Below are positions 23,755-35,385 of a stretch of DNA of 64,000 bases, in pieces. Where the stretch lies: contig OZ234496.1 in assembly GCA_965153455.1 (NCBI GenBank), positions 12,826,304 to 12,890,303 of the forward strand, in the 5' to 3' direction. The translations under genes were made by a program, and so were the position numbers. How positions within the stretch are numbered: the stretch's first letter is position 1; each line of letters opens with the position of its first letter. This DNA comes from Sphagnum compactum. Lineage: Eukaryota > Bryophyta > Sphagnopsida > Sphagnales. Under the pieces are notes generated by a model, which did no database searches, had not been told where the DNA came from, and saw only the letters and a list, made by a program, of their open reading frames with translations.

Positions 23755-25959
23755 CAATTGACAAGAGATGGCTTGTTGGAAAATCAAAACACAATTACAA
23801 TACAACACTTTTGTCCCATTCCCCTCTATAGAATCTGTGCAGAAGAATTGTCTCATCTCTCATGGGTTCAAAACGTTACTCCTGTCTTTTTACCCATTGA
23901 AGAAAGAAGACCAGCCAAGAGGATCCCACATCAAAATGTGAATCCATTTTGTAACTGTAAAGACTAACCTACAACAAGGCCAACCGCCTCCAACTAGCTC
24001 GTTGTGACAATAATTTGTAGCACATCTTCACTGTATTGCAGTAGAAGCCAAGTCAGTCATGGGAGGAAAGACTATTTACCATTGTATTTTGTACAGATTT
24101 AGAAGCTTTTAGTACTCCAGACTCAGACACTGAAGAAGACAAATGCATGACAATAACTCTCCTTATTACACAGGATTCGTGGTCTTGGACATCATATAAA
24201 ACAATCCATGATAGCCCATTATCATAGTTGTTGAAATTGAACACTTGTGATTAAGGAGCAAGACAAGATAACATGTCAAAGAATATTCAATTTTGTATTG
24301 GAGCTTGGATTGCCACTTGTTCAGTAAATCTCTTGTTTTGATGACAATGAAACTAAAATTCATTTGCCACTCATGGTATCTGCAACCACCATAGTTTCTA
24401 CCGCTGGGTTTTGAGTTGATCAAACTTCATTGATGATTCTGTGGACACAGAGACTACCAGCAAAATTGAAAACCTTAATTTTTCAAGACATGTCATATAG
24501 AAACAGGAGTTCACTTGGAAATTGTTCCATATGTGATCAACTAAATTTTGGTTTACTAGTTTAGTTGAGGGTTTCTTTGTGCACCGAAGGCAATTGATCA
24601 AAAGCTGATAACCTGCTCATCTGGTTTCCCTCTGCAGTGAATAAATAAGAATTGCTAAGAAACTGCTCAATCAAGGTCTGGGGTAACAGATTTTGTCACA
24701 TTCTTGACCACATTCATTATATGACATGATCTTCCAGTCATGATCATGCACTTGCAATAGTGACTCAAATGTGTTTTGAACATGAATTTTTTCTCAAATT
24801 GTTGAATCTGCCAGATGAGGGGTGCTTTATCTCAATGTTCGATTAAAATTGAGTTGCTTTCCTGGAAATCAAGTTACATACAATTGAGTTTGCTCTGACG
24901 TTCCCTACTCATGTTCCTTACATACAAATAGTTCATGTTCTTGAATTTTGAGTACTTGCAACCACAAAGAAAGTATGCTCACAAAAAACTAAGAAAGTTT
25001 CAATTTTTCAGTACTTGAAAGCAAAGAGAGATATGATACAAATAAAGAAATTCAAAAAAATTCAAGTTGGATTTCCTGAAACCATAGATAGATGATGTAG
25101 ACAAACTATTTCAAAGATCTTCAATTTTGAGTGTTTGCAACCATAGAATGAAAACACAATAAAAAAACTTCCATGAACTTTAAGAATTTCACTAAACAAG
25201 AATTATCAATTTCAATTGTGAAAAAAATGTTTGGGTAAAAGCACTCTAAGGTGAACCAAAAACAGCACGAGGAATCCTCAATAGTACATTTTGCAATGTA
25301 GTTTGCCAAAGCTAGAAATGTTACAATTTTGGATGTTTATGTTTGAGGCAAAATTAGCATCTTTTCCAAAAAAGTAGTTACATGGGCACCTCATAAACAT
25401 CCTGAAATATGAGGTTTTTGAAAAACATTATATGAATTTGATAAAACGATGTCCAAAAGGGATAAATGACATTCCAAGTCATAACACTACCTCTGAAAAG
25501 TCCTTATGTTTCCATGCCATCTTAGAAACCCCTATTTTGATTTACTTATGGCATGTTAGATTTTTTTGAGAGTAATAAATGAATCCGTTATTAAAAAATT
25601 TGAAAATTGTGAGTCCGTAAAGGTATTGTTTGTGTACTATCATAGTATAGGCCATAAAATTAAAACGTCCCCCATTGAAATGTTGATATTGATTTGATTT
25701 GATTTGATTTTTCTTTCTTTCAAAGGTAAATGTAGTTAGAATCATTTCATTGAGTCCCTTCAGTATAATAACTATAACAAATGCATGCAACATACATTTT
25801 AACTTGTAAAGGTGCACAATAAACTACCTCATTACAAGATTTTATGGACATTGTAGTTTGCAACTACATGTTTTACAAGCAATTTGAAGTTTCTTTCATA
25901 AGTTTACCTCATCAAATGTTTTGCATTACATATCTACAAAACCCATGTCAAAATATTGA
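23755..25959. other. WRKY 3' flank and gene-free DNA
   Basis: The WRKY 3'UTR must begin at 23755. I could not choose a single polyadenylation site; AATAA-like words occur near 24010 and 24640. From about 24930 to 25250 there are diverged repeats of a phrase like ttttgagtacttgcaaccac / ttttgagtgtttgcaaccat. I find no coding content. Confidence 0.5.
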
Positions 25960-27180
25960 AAACATTGGCCCACCAAGAAAAAAGAGCAAGGGAAAGAAAG
26001 GTGCCATGAACCACAGTTCATAATCAACTTTGAAAATCTAAATGAAGAAGTTGCATCAACCAAATTGGGAACACAATGAAATACTTGTTCTTATCAAATC
26101 TAAAAAGAATGAACATCTTGTGAATCTAGACATGGTTGATGTTCAAGTCCAATTCAAGATTGTAGTGACCACGTGGAAGTGGATATTGGTACCTATAATG
26201 AATGCTTGTTGTTCAACACACTTGTGCAATGGTCCTAGTTGCAAAGATAAATGCGGTGTTATAGCATTTGACCAGTTCAAGAAGATCTATGATTACAATC
26301 TAAGAATAAGTCACAAGGAAGATTAATGGAGTATGAACATGCAAGACAAAGCTAACCTCAACCTTCCTCAAAACTTTGGGAGAAGAATGTATGAAATGAT
26401 GTAAAAACTTCTTGGGAGTAGACCAATTTTCCAACCACCATATATGAGGGATTAATGGACAAGAAATCACATTTTCAACCTCACTAGCCTCACGTGGGAA
26501 GAACCCATTAACATGAATGATGAATCTATAGCTCTTGATGTTGAAATAAAATACAAAAGTTTGACTATGCCAAAAACTATTAAAGTTGATGATATCGACA
26601 ACACTTGGTTATATGAACAACCTCCAATGACACTTCTCCCACCTCATACTAGGAGCATCATAGAAACAATCAACTTACTATAAACACCAACCATCACACC
26701 TTAAAAAAATTCAAATGTTTATAGTGTCCCACAGCAAAACCCACTTGGTAATTTTCCAACCCCAAACCTTGACCATACTACTAACAACATAACATCACAA
26801 AAACAACTTCTTCATTATAGATTTTGGAGCCACAAAATCCATGAAATTTTCAAATGCTACCATTGTTCCATTGTAAAACTAAAATGATAATCCCCCAACC
26901 TTTAGTTTAATGAATAGAGTACATGGCAATAAAGTAGGAACAAGACATAGATATGTAGGGAGTATAGGTGTAAAGATATCATATTCATCAACTCACAAAA
27001 TAGTGGAAGAAGCGATAGAAAAAGGCACTAAAAGCTACTCAAAGATTCCAGTGATCATATTTATGCCAACTCTATTATGGTGGAAAAAGGAACTCAAATC
27101 CAAGAAATCATGTTTAATAAGTAGCTACAATATTTCAAGAATTAAGACAGAGTGATTTATTGAAATCAAAAGAATATGGT
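25960..27180 (+). pseudogene. Trihelix (Myb/SANT-like) DNA-binding protein, decayed copy
   Basis: One frame from about 25961 reads a basic segment (PPRKKSKGKKG) and then a trihelix-like domain: NWEHNEILVLIKSKKNEHL, a later WKWI, then GPSCKDKCGVIAFDQFKKIY and a HKED-stop-WSM segment. The spacing of tryptophans and the CKDKWG-like motif match the GT/trihelix Myb/SANT-like family of plant transcription-factor-like genes. Stops lie at about 26017, 26035, 26324 (where the family has tyrosine), 26402 and 26452. A frame change precedes the last recognisable block at 26910-27153 (KIVEEAIEKGTKSYSK), a helical C-terminal segment. The domain call rests on memory of the family and on sense continuing past each stop. 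The gene cannot make a full protein. Confidence 0.6.
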
Positions 27181-28959
27181 TTGAATGCTTACCAATTTGA
27201 TTAAAGTTATGAACACGGCATTCAACCAAGCTACCAACAACAATAAAAACAATACCCTAATGCATGCCATTCCTTAAAAACATGGTACTAAAAGTGATAC
27301 AAAAACTTTTGAAAACTCAAGAACATTTTTGTGGATTCTAAAAGCAAAATTGCATACAGTTTTTGAAAGACAAAGTTGCAAGTGCTACATCTTTTCCATG
27401 AACAACATAATGCGTAGGATTTTTTTTCAAGATATGACTTTTAATATGTAGGAATCACAACTTGTTGATAACAAAAGTTCATTTGTAAATTTGGAAATGC
27501 ATCTGCTTTCATGGTCAAATGTCAACAAGTTGACAATTGAGTGGAGTTCCACCATATTTTATTCAAATGTTTGGGAAGCCTTGGAATGACCTCTGCAAAA
27601 AGGACTAGGAAGTAGACATTTTTTAGTGCTAACGTATTTGAATCCTATATTGTAAAATGAGCACAAGGACATGAATTCGCTTGTGCTCAAAGTTGCAATT
27701 AAGAACATAGTTGGTACACAAGTTACCATTTGAATAGAAAGATATTCCTTTGACAAATAGGAATGTCCCGGGGTCCATTCATGATTGGGGTACCGAAAAG
27801 GAGTATCTAAGTTTTAAAGGATTGAAAAGGACAATTTGGATTTTTTTATTTGCATCATTGTAATTATATTGGATTTTTTTTAATGCCAATAGATAAAATG
27901 GTGTCATGTTAAATCAAATTTTTTTAAATGGACATTATATAAATGTCCTTTTGATTCCTTTAAACCTAACTATATCAAGTGTTTAAATTGCACCTCTTTA
28001 TAAAAGGAATCAAAAGGAATGCAATTGATGTTAATTTTCTTTTATGGATAAATAATGCTTACATCTATGTCTATGTTCATTACATGCATTTGATTATATT
28101 AAAAACCATATGACATTTTTGAAAGTAACAAAATTCTATCTTTGGGGTTGCAAGGAAAAGGACTCTCTTTTGGGGCAATTTGGTTGATTTTTTATATTCA
28201 TTAGGCTTAAATTTTATAACTTGAAGAGTGCGTCACATATATAGGAAATAATCATTCCAAAGATATGTGAAATTGTTCATAAATTTTTATTCAAACATTT
28301 CTACATTTATGGGTTTGAACCAAGGTTTAAATGCACTCCAATGTACACATGAAAAAAATCATCACCACCACATGAATTATCTTAGTTTAGGTTGTTATTC
28401 AAAATTTTCACTTAAATTTGTTTTGTGTAGTTGTTATTTGTAGAAATTAGTGTAAAAAAATTTGTGATATCCTTTTTCCTTTTTTTGGAACTACAATTGT
28501 GAATGAACCCCTTAGACATCATTCCAAATTTCCTACAAACCAATGTTTGCATATGATTGACAACTTTCCTAGGATGGGTCCACTTCTCTTCCCTTTATTT
28601 GCTACAATTAATTTGTCTTCTCATGATGGAAGTTCCATATTTCAAAATATAAGCAAAAAAAATTAAATTGTTGTTTTCCAAATAGTAAATTTGCATGAAA
28701 AAATGTTAACATGTGCATGTGGCATAAATTTGGAGAGTTTGCTTCTACACGAAAACAGAAATCATGTTGTTTGTAACTGGTCATTATGCAATTGTGTGCC
28801 ATTAGGTGTCGTTTGCAACTAGATTGATTATGCTTGCAATTATAAAGTGATTATTATATAACTTTTGGTCATACGGTTGTGTGACCAACTAACATGCTCT
28901 TGTAGTGTACAAAATGGACATGTGTCATAAAAATCATGGCCTAAGCTAATACATACCTA
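27181..28959. other. Gene-free AT-rich DNA
   Basis: I see no recognisable coding or repeat structure on either strand beyond simple AT-rich sequence. The trihelix relic may trail into 27181-27420. Confidence 0.5.
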
Positions 28960-30895
28960 TATTAGTACACCCAATCTACCTAAGTTATGTATAATAGCCT
29001 TTAATATTAAGGCTAAACCCATGTTAATAAATGCTACCCAAAGCAAAACATTGTTTGAACCTAGGTTAAATTCACATTAATGAAGGTTAAACTTAAGCTA
29101 AACCTTGGTTAAATTAACCATGGTTGAATTACCATAGGCTAAACTAATCATGGCTAAATTAAGTATGAGGTTAAACTAACCATATCTAAACTAACTAAAT
29201 TAATCATGGTTAAATTAATTATGAGGTTAAACTAGCCATGACTAAATTTGACGCACTCCCAAGTTCCTAGTGGACCCACTTGAGGGTCCAAGTATGCGGC
29301 AATGCGGAAGGAGTTGGAACTTGGAGCCGCTCCCTAGCTCACAACACTTGAGGGGTAGAGGGGTGTGTTGGAGCTCCGGGATGGGACTAGGAAGAGTGGA
29401 CAAGCTTGACTCACTCACACGGACCCTCCATGAACCACTCCAAGTGGTTAATCCAAAGTTGGAGCACCTTTGGTGCTAGGAAGAGCCACGGCCCGGACCT
29501 TGGGGAAGCCATCACCTTCCCCCTTGGGACTCATGTTGAATCCTTTTGGTGCTGGGACAAGCCACGGGTGAACTCGGACTCACTTTGAACACACACACAC
29601 TCCGGGCTCGGGAGTAAACCACCACCTCACTCCCTTTGGTGGGGAAGCCAGCACTTTCCCCCTTGGGGAAGCCAACCACTTCCCCCTTATAGTATACTCT
29701 GTGACTCTCCACGGAGGCTACATCCAAATGGCTATTTTTCCCGGGACTCCCGAGTGGGAGTCCCGAAATCGCGCCAAATGGGACTCTCGGGACTTTGGAG
29801 CCCCATAACTTTGCGAGCAGACCTCGGATCGCGATGTGGTCTGAAGCAAAGTTGTAGCTCTCGTCGAGAGCTTTCCAACTGTATGTCGCACGTCCTCTGC
29901 AGCCCAGTATTTCGGGTCGATTCCCGACTTTTAGTGGTCGGGAGTCAAAACTGGCGGACTCCCGGGAGTTCGACTCCCGGGCCTTCTTTTGGCCATAACT
30001 CGTGTTTTAGATGTCCAAATGAGCAATGCGAGCCCATTTTAGACATCTACACTTCAAGAGCTTTCCATTGATATAAAGAGCGCAACAAGCCATTGAGTTT
30101 TGACCCCTCAAAACGCTCTCTGAAGTTTCGGGAGTCCTTTTGGGACTCCACTCTCACCAACTCCCAACATGGGAGTTCACTTGGGAGTGTGAGGGTTCAC
30201 TCCCTCACACTCTCTGGACTCTTTACACTCCTTGCACTCCCGGGAGCATGTGATGTGCCTCCCGGGTCTACTACTAGGCCCGCAACCTCACAACCCCCTT
30301 GCCTTGGTCGCAAGCCAAAGGCTAGGGTTGCGACAAAATTAATAATGGCTAAACTAACTTTGACTGAAGTAAGCATGGCTAAATTAACCATAAATTAACT
30401 TAGGATAAATTAACTTTGGGTAAACTAAGCATGGTTAAATTAATTTTGAATAACTAATCATGGTTAAACTAATTTTGGGTAAACTAACCATGCCTAAACT
30501 AACTTTGGATAAATTAACTATTGTTAAAGTAGCAAGGAATTTAAATTAATTATGTTAAATTATTTAAGAAGCTAAATTAATCATGGCTAAACTATTTAAG
30601 AGGTTAAATTAACATGGCTAAAATAAACTTCGTTAAGTAACTAATTTAGCCTTCTAGTTATATTAGCCATGGATAATTTAATCATGATTAGTTTTACCAT
30701 GGTTAATTGAACCAAAATTAGTTTAGCCATTTTAATTTAACTTTTTAATTATTTTAGCCATCATTAATTTAACTTTATAATTAATTCAACCATGAATAGT
30801 TTAACCTTCTAATTAGTTTAGTCATGGTTAATTTAACCTATTAAATAATTTAGCCATGGTTAATTTTAAATTCCTTAGTAGTTTAACCATATCAT
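28960..30895. repeat. CATGG/TTAA-rich array that reverses orientation near 30640
   Basis: Degenerate short units built on ggctaaactaaccatgg and ttaaattaacc fill 28960-29243 and 30341-30640. From about 30640 to 30895 the same words appear as reverse complements (ttagccatggttaattt). The two halves therefore form a loose giant fold-back, whose left arm is split by the solo LTR at 29249-30335. Further reverse-oriented units appear at 32020-32110, beyond a second block of foreign-looking sequence. No protein is encoded. Confidence 0.7.
29249..30335. mobile_element. Solo LTR of an LTR retrotransposon, 1,087 bp
   Basis: A visibly GC-richer block interrupts the AT-rich array. It begins TGACGCAC and ends TTGCGACA, giving TG...CA termini, and is flanked by the 5-bp direct repeat AAATT (29244-29248 and 30336-30340). 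This is the signature of LTR-element integration followed by recombination between LTRs. Inside are a TATA-like word (tataaa at 30072) and the phrase gagctttccaactgtatg near 29870, of a kind common in plant Ty3-type LTRs. There is no internal coding region, primer site or polypurine tract. Orientation is likely plus from the TATA word. The superfamily is inference. Confidence 0.8.
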
Positions 30896-30906
30896 ATATA
30901 TTAATT

Positions 30907-31375
30907 CAGTTAGTCTGTGCGTCTGTTTGACACGACAATTCTGCTGCAGAACAGGCCTCTGCATTCTGTCCGCCAGCACGGGCGAGGGGGGGGCCAGCAA
31001 GGGGGGGGGCTAGCACGGGCGGGGGGGGGGGGGGGGGGCCAGATAACGGGAGAACCAAGCGGGGTTGTTTTTTTCAAATTCTTCAACTGGGTCCACTGGA
31101 GTGGTTCCCAAAGCATTAATTAGTATTAAATGGGGACTGTCCTGCTGGGCATTTTTACAAAATTGCTGCTACAAGTGGCGACCTAGGATGTGCCTGGGTT
31201 AAATTAATTAGTTTTATTTCAAAAATGGTGAAAATATGTTTAAATCACCAAAAAAATTCATGTTTATTTCATTCCTGAAAAAAATTTCAACAAGTTGTGA
31301 AATTTCGCCGGGCCAGCACGGGCGACGGGTGCATTATGCACTGGGTTCACAGTTAGTCTGTGCGTGCGTCTGTCG
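30907..31375. repeat. G-rich block with recurring words
   Basis: The word agttagtctgtgcgt occurs at 30907 and again near 31352. The phrase ccagcacgggcga occurs at about 30973 and 31315. Between them lie G runs of 9 and 18 bases (31001-31009 and 31021-31038), plus other runs that could form G-quadruplexes. The block interrupts the AT-rich array and looks like an insertion, but I could not find clean ends or a target duplication. Confidence 0.6.
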
Positions 31376-31411
31376 AGGTGCCAATTTGGAAGTACCAATT
31401 CAAGGAGACAA

Positions 31412-31534
31412 AAACCTAGATCTCGTCTGTCCGTCTGTTAATGTCCTGAAACCCAGATCCCGTCTGTCTGTCTGTCGAGGTCGTGAAACCCAGATCCCGT
31501 CTGTCCGTCTGTCGAGGTCCTGAAACACAGATCC
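31412..31534. repeat. Minisatellite, 37 bp x about 3.3
   Basis: Units starting aaaccyagatcycgtctgt begin at 31412, 31449, 31486 and (partial) 31523. Each contains the CTGT/CCGT tetramer run and a gaggtcctg-like end. Copies 2 and 3 are almost identical. Confidence 0.85.
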
Positions 31535-31564
31535 CAAATTGTTAAAGTAAAATAACCGCCCAAA

Positions 31565-31896
31565 AACCTGCCTGGCTCCTCTTTTCCGGGTTTTCGTGAA
31601 ACATGGCAGTTCTGTGAGGTTTTTTTGAAATAACCAGAACCGGCAACGGTTCTTTGATTCTGAATTTCTTTTCAAATACCCGGAACTTGTGATTCTTTGA
31701 CTCCGAGTTTTAGTGAAATAATATATATAAAACCTACCTGGCTCCTCTTTTCCGGGTTTTCGTGAAACCCGGCAGTTCTGTGAGGTTTTTTTGAAATAAC
31801 CAGAACCAGCAGCGGTTCTTTGATTCTGAATTTTTTTTCAAATACCCGGAACTTGTGATTCTTTGATTCCGAGTTTTAGTGAAATAATATATATTA
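31565..31896. repeat. Tandem duplication, 2 x 166 bp
   Basis: Copies start at 31565 (aacctgcctggctcctc) and 31731 (aacctacctggctcctc) and differ at only a few bases. Each ends in an AT-rich tail (gtgaaataatatata). It is adjacent to the 37-bp array and part of the same repeat block. Confidence 0.9.
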
Positions 31897-34079
31897 TATT
31901 ATAACCCAGACGTGGAGGTTATTCAACATATCAAATACCCGCCCAACACTGCTTATATAGTACACAGACAGAACAACAACAAGAGTTATTAATTGGTTGA
32001 AACAATTAACGGGTACCCACTAGTATAGTTAATTTAACCAAATTTCGTTTAGCCAAAGTTAGTTTAATCATGGTTAATTTACCCAAAGTTAATTTGGCCA
32101 TGGTTAATATCATTAATTATATTATTATTATTTATTATGGTAATATACCTATGGTTACTATGTTACATTACCTAACATAGTCAATCATTCATTGTCAATC
32201 ATTATAGATAATTATCATTATAACCAAAAAAATCACTTGTAATTATAATTACTATGACTATTAATTAATAATTGATATTATTTTCCAATAATTAATTATG
32301 CTAATTATGATTAGTAGACTACATTAACTAATCAGCCTCTAAGTATCATAATGTAAACTAGCTATTAATTTAAGCTTGGTAACAATATTATAATTTATTA
32401 TTAACAATTAATAATAATTGTAATTAATATGAATATGTGAATTTTATTAAGTATTATTTTATTAGTATCATTAGTTATTATTATTATTATTATTATTACT
32501 TATTACTTATAATACAAATAACGAAGGTAGTTGATAAATTAGGTTGATATTGCAAAGGTGTAATGAGTAGTTGCGTGTACCGTGCAACTAGCCGGTTGGT
32601 TGTGTTTGCAATTGAATTTTTAATCATATTTTGTTTTACATTCCAAGTGTGTACATTATATAAGTAGGTGCATTAGTTTTCTTCACAAACCAAGTACCAA
32701 GGGCCTTTTGAGATGAACCAATGAAAGAAGTTGGACCTAAACATAAAACAAGATTATTTAAAACCTACTTATTGTCCTGCCTACTAGCCCTATCTACCTA
32801 CCTAATAAATAATCATTAGGTTTTTTTTAATTTGCCATGTGTCACCATATAATTGACCTCAACATATGGGCACGTGTCAAAATCCGATTCATAGTTTATT
32901 GGATGAATTAGATTTTATTAATTTATAAATATATTCAATATTGAAAATGGATGGATCCAAATGCCACATGTCATTGTATAATTGGTCATTAAAAATTCAA
33001 ATGGTCACCATGGTAGTTGCACCTTAGTTGCATGTGAAACCCTCATAGCGTATACAAACGGATTAAATATGAATCCATACCATATATATTGTCCACATAC
33101 ATATTGTCGCATGCAACCACATGTATGTGCAACTTATCTTATGCAATTATGTGTCGTGTGCAACTAAAAATCAATTATATATAACAATTGCAAATGACAA
33201 GATTTCTACTTATGCTTTTAGCATGAACGAATATGGGAATTACTTTCTCCCAAGTCAAACTTATGTTTCCTATTTGTTGGGTGCAAGGGGTTGTTTTCCT
33301 TGCATATAGTAACCAACCTATGATCCCCACTTCCAAGAAGGAATTAAAGGGACATTGATTTTGTATGAATATCTAATAGCAAAAAGTTTGATTGTGTTGT
33401 TATTTTGAGTCTAAAACCAAGAACTTCCATTTGCATAGTCTACCAATTTAGTGATCTATATGACTAGCACGCATACATTTCTCTACAACCAATTCATGCC
33501 TTGATCTCCATTGCATCCATGTGTGTTATAAGATGGTTAAACATGCCAAGGGAAATGAATCTCAAACTTGGGCAAAACCACTCCTAGTTCTCATTCCAAT
33601 TTGTCATAAAAATCTTACATACTAGATCTTTAGCCTTAATAAGTTCATCTAGGTCATTTATCATTGGGATTCCTTGTACCTTTCACCAAACTCAATTTTC
33701 ATCTCTGCCATTGTACATTCTTTTGGAATTTGACTAATGAAAAGGATCGGGATGCCTAACATTTTTTTTATGGCTAGCAATTTTAGTGTGAGCTATTCCT
33801 ACTTTGTTGTCCAAACAATGTAGCTTACCAAAGTTAAGATTCCACAAACTAGCTTCAAGGGTTGAAATCTAGCATGAACAAAGCTAGGTCTTGCTCGATA
33901 TCCTTATGCATATGCATTTGTTTCACATGGCATGCATTCAAGGATTTGCATGGACCTTTGTATGTGAACCTCAAAGGAGAAAAAAGGTTCACATAAGAGA
34001 TTGTAATCTCCATAGCACGAAAAATAGATACCCATGTCTATTAGAATATTGATCCTAACATGAAAAAGAGGTCTATGCG
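31897..34079. other. Gene-free AT-rich DNA with simple repeats
   Basis: Contains reverse-oriented CATGG/TTAA units at 32020-32110, dense TAAT/ATTA sequence, and a (TTA)n run near 32475-32500. No gene or RNA gene is recognisable. Confidence 0.5.
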
Positions 34080-35385
34080 TTGTATACCTTCAAAGACTTG
34101 TATATTTGTCTTGTCCCACCAATTCGCCTTGGGGAAACAACACGTGGTACTATAGATAACACTAATGCAAAAGAGAAGATAACAGAGTTTTTCAAGCAAA
34201 TGTGGGGTGAATATTCACATACGATTTATGTCAAATCCCCAACAAATAGGTTTAATGTGTTGGACAAACAAGTATGGAAAGATAATCTAACACATATTTC
34301 TTGGTGCTAAAAAACTATTTCCAATTTTGTTCACCAAGGGAAATGTAGCATAGCTTGAAAAGAACTAGGTTGAATTCCTTAATTGGGTCAACATCATTGG
34401 AGAGAATAATGTGTTTATCACTTATATACCCCTAGTTAGTGCATGACAAGTAAGAGAAGAAAGAAACAAAAATATTAAGAAGGTCCATATTACAACTTGA
34501 AAAAACCTTTCTAGATCATTGGCTCAAAGAGGTGGACAATATGCCACAATTGCAATAGTTAATATGGATGATGCTAAGTTGGAGAAAGAACCAATGTTTA
34601 GACTTGCATATATAGTTGTCTAACACCTACTTTTAGATTTACCACTAGCTTACTTTGATCATGGGAATGCCGAATATACTCCAAAGAAGTGCACATATTT
34701 GATTGACATTGCAAAACCCAACATGATAAGTTAACTGTAATGGGCAATGTAATTAATTAGATGTTAGAGTTTTTGTACTAAGTAGGTTCTAATGACCTAG
34801 AGAAAGGTGACACATGGGTTTACATTGATGGAAAATTTTGAGGTCTTTGTTTGTAGTGTGGAGGTATTGAACAATAACAAGTCTATTTGACAAGTTTTAG
34901 GTGATCAACAAGATGATGTTTGTGGCCCCCACTACCTTGGTCATTAAGGATGTCAAGATTTGGGATAGTTCCTTCATTTGGTATGGATGTATGCTCCTAG
35001 GTTAAAAACCTTGACAAACCTGGAGATTATGGCATTCTCTTACTCATTTATTGCCTTACCTTCATTAATGTTTTTGCTCAAAATACAACAAGGGGACTAT
35101 GTAAAAATACATGTGACATTGATGTAAAGAGTTTCAGTTTATGATCAACTTTGAAATTTGTGCTTGTTTCAAATTTCAAATTTGATTTAGGGTTCTAAAT
35201 TGTGTGATTTCATTATGAGGTTGACAAACATGTATGTCCATACTATAATCTATGCACTTGAAACAATACCTCATCATGGTTTCTAGCTATATGATCAAAG
35301 GATATGATTTGATGAAATAAAAAATCTCTAGTTTTTGCAGGCCAAAGAGAGATATTGTGGTGGGAATTCTTTGTAGATCATTTGT
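34080..35385 (+). pseudogene. Decayed coding sequence of unrecognised family
   Basis: Across about 1.3 kb, plus-strand translation makes protein-like sense in long blocks that continue past stops. Blocks include VPPIRLGETTRGTIDNTNAK and VLDKQVWKDNLTHISWC (to about 34307), EKEPMFRLAYIVV, LAYFDHGNAEYTPKKCTYLI (near 34650-34705), MLEFLY-stop-VGSNDLEKGDTWV (about 34765-34820), YCLTFINVFAQ (near 35050) and FAGQREILWWEFFVDHL (about 35335-35385). At least two frame changes and many stops (TGA or TAA where W, Q or R would fit) make it dead. The composition looks like a soluble globular protein. I cannot name the family. It may be the body of a domesticated or transposon-encoded protein, because the neighbourhood is rich in transposon relics. 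Confidence 0.55.

Noticed and set aside
30957-31040. Possible CpG-island-like gene start in the G-rich block.
   Set aside because: The G runs are homopolymers with no coding exon or promoter context nearby, and the surroundings are repeats.
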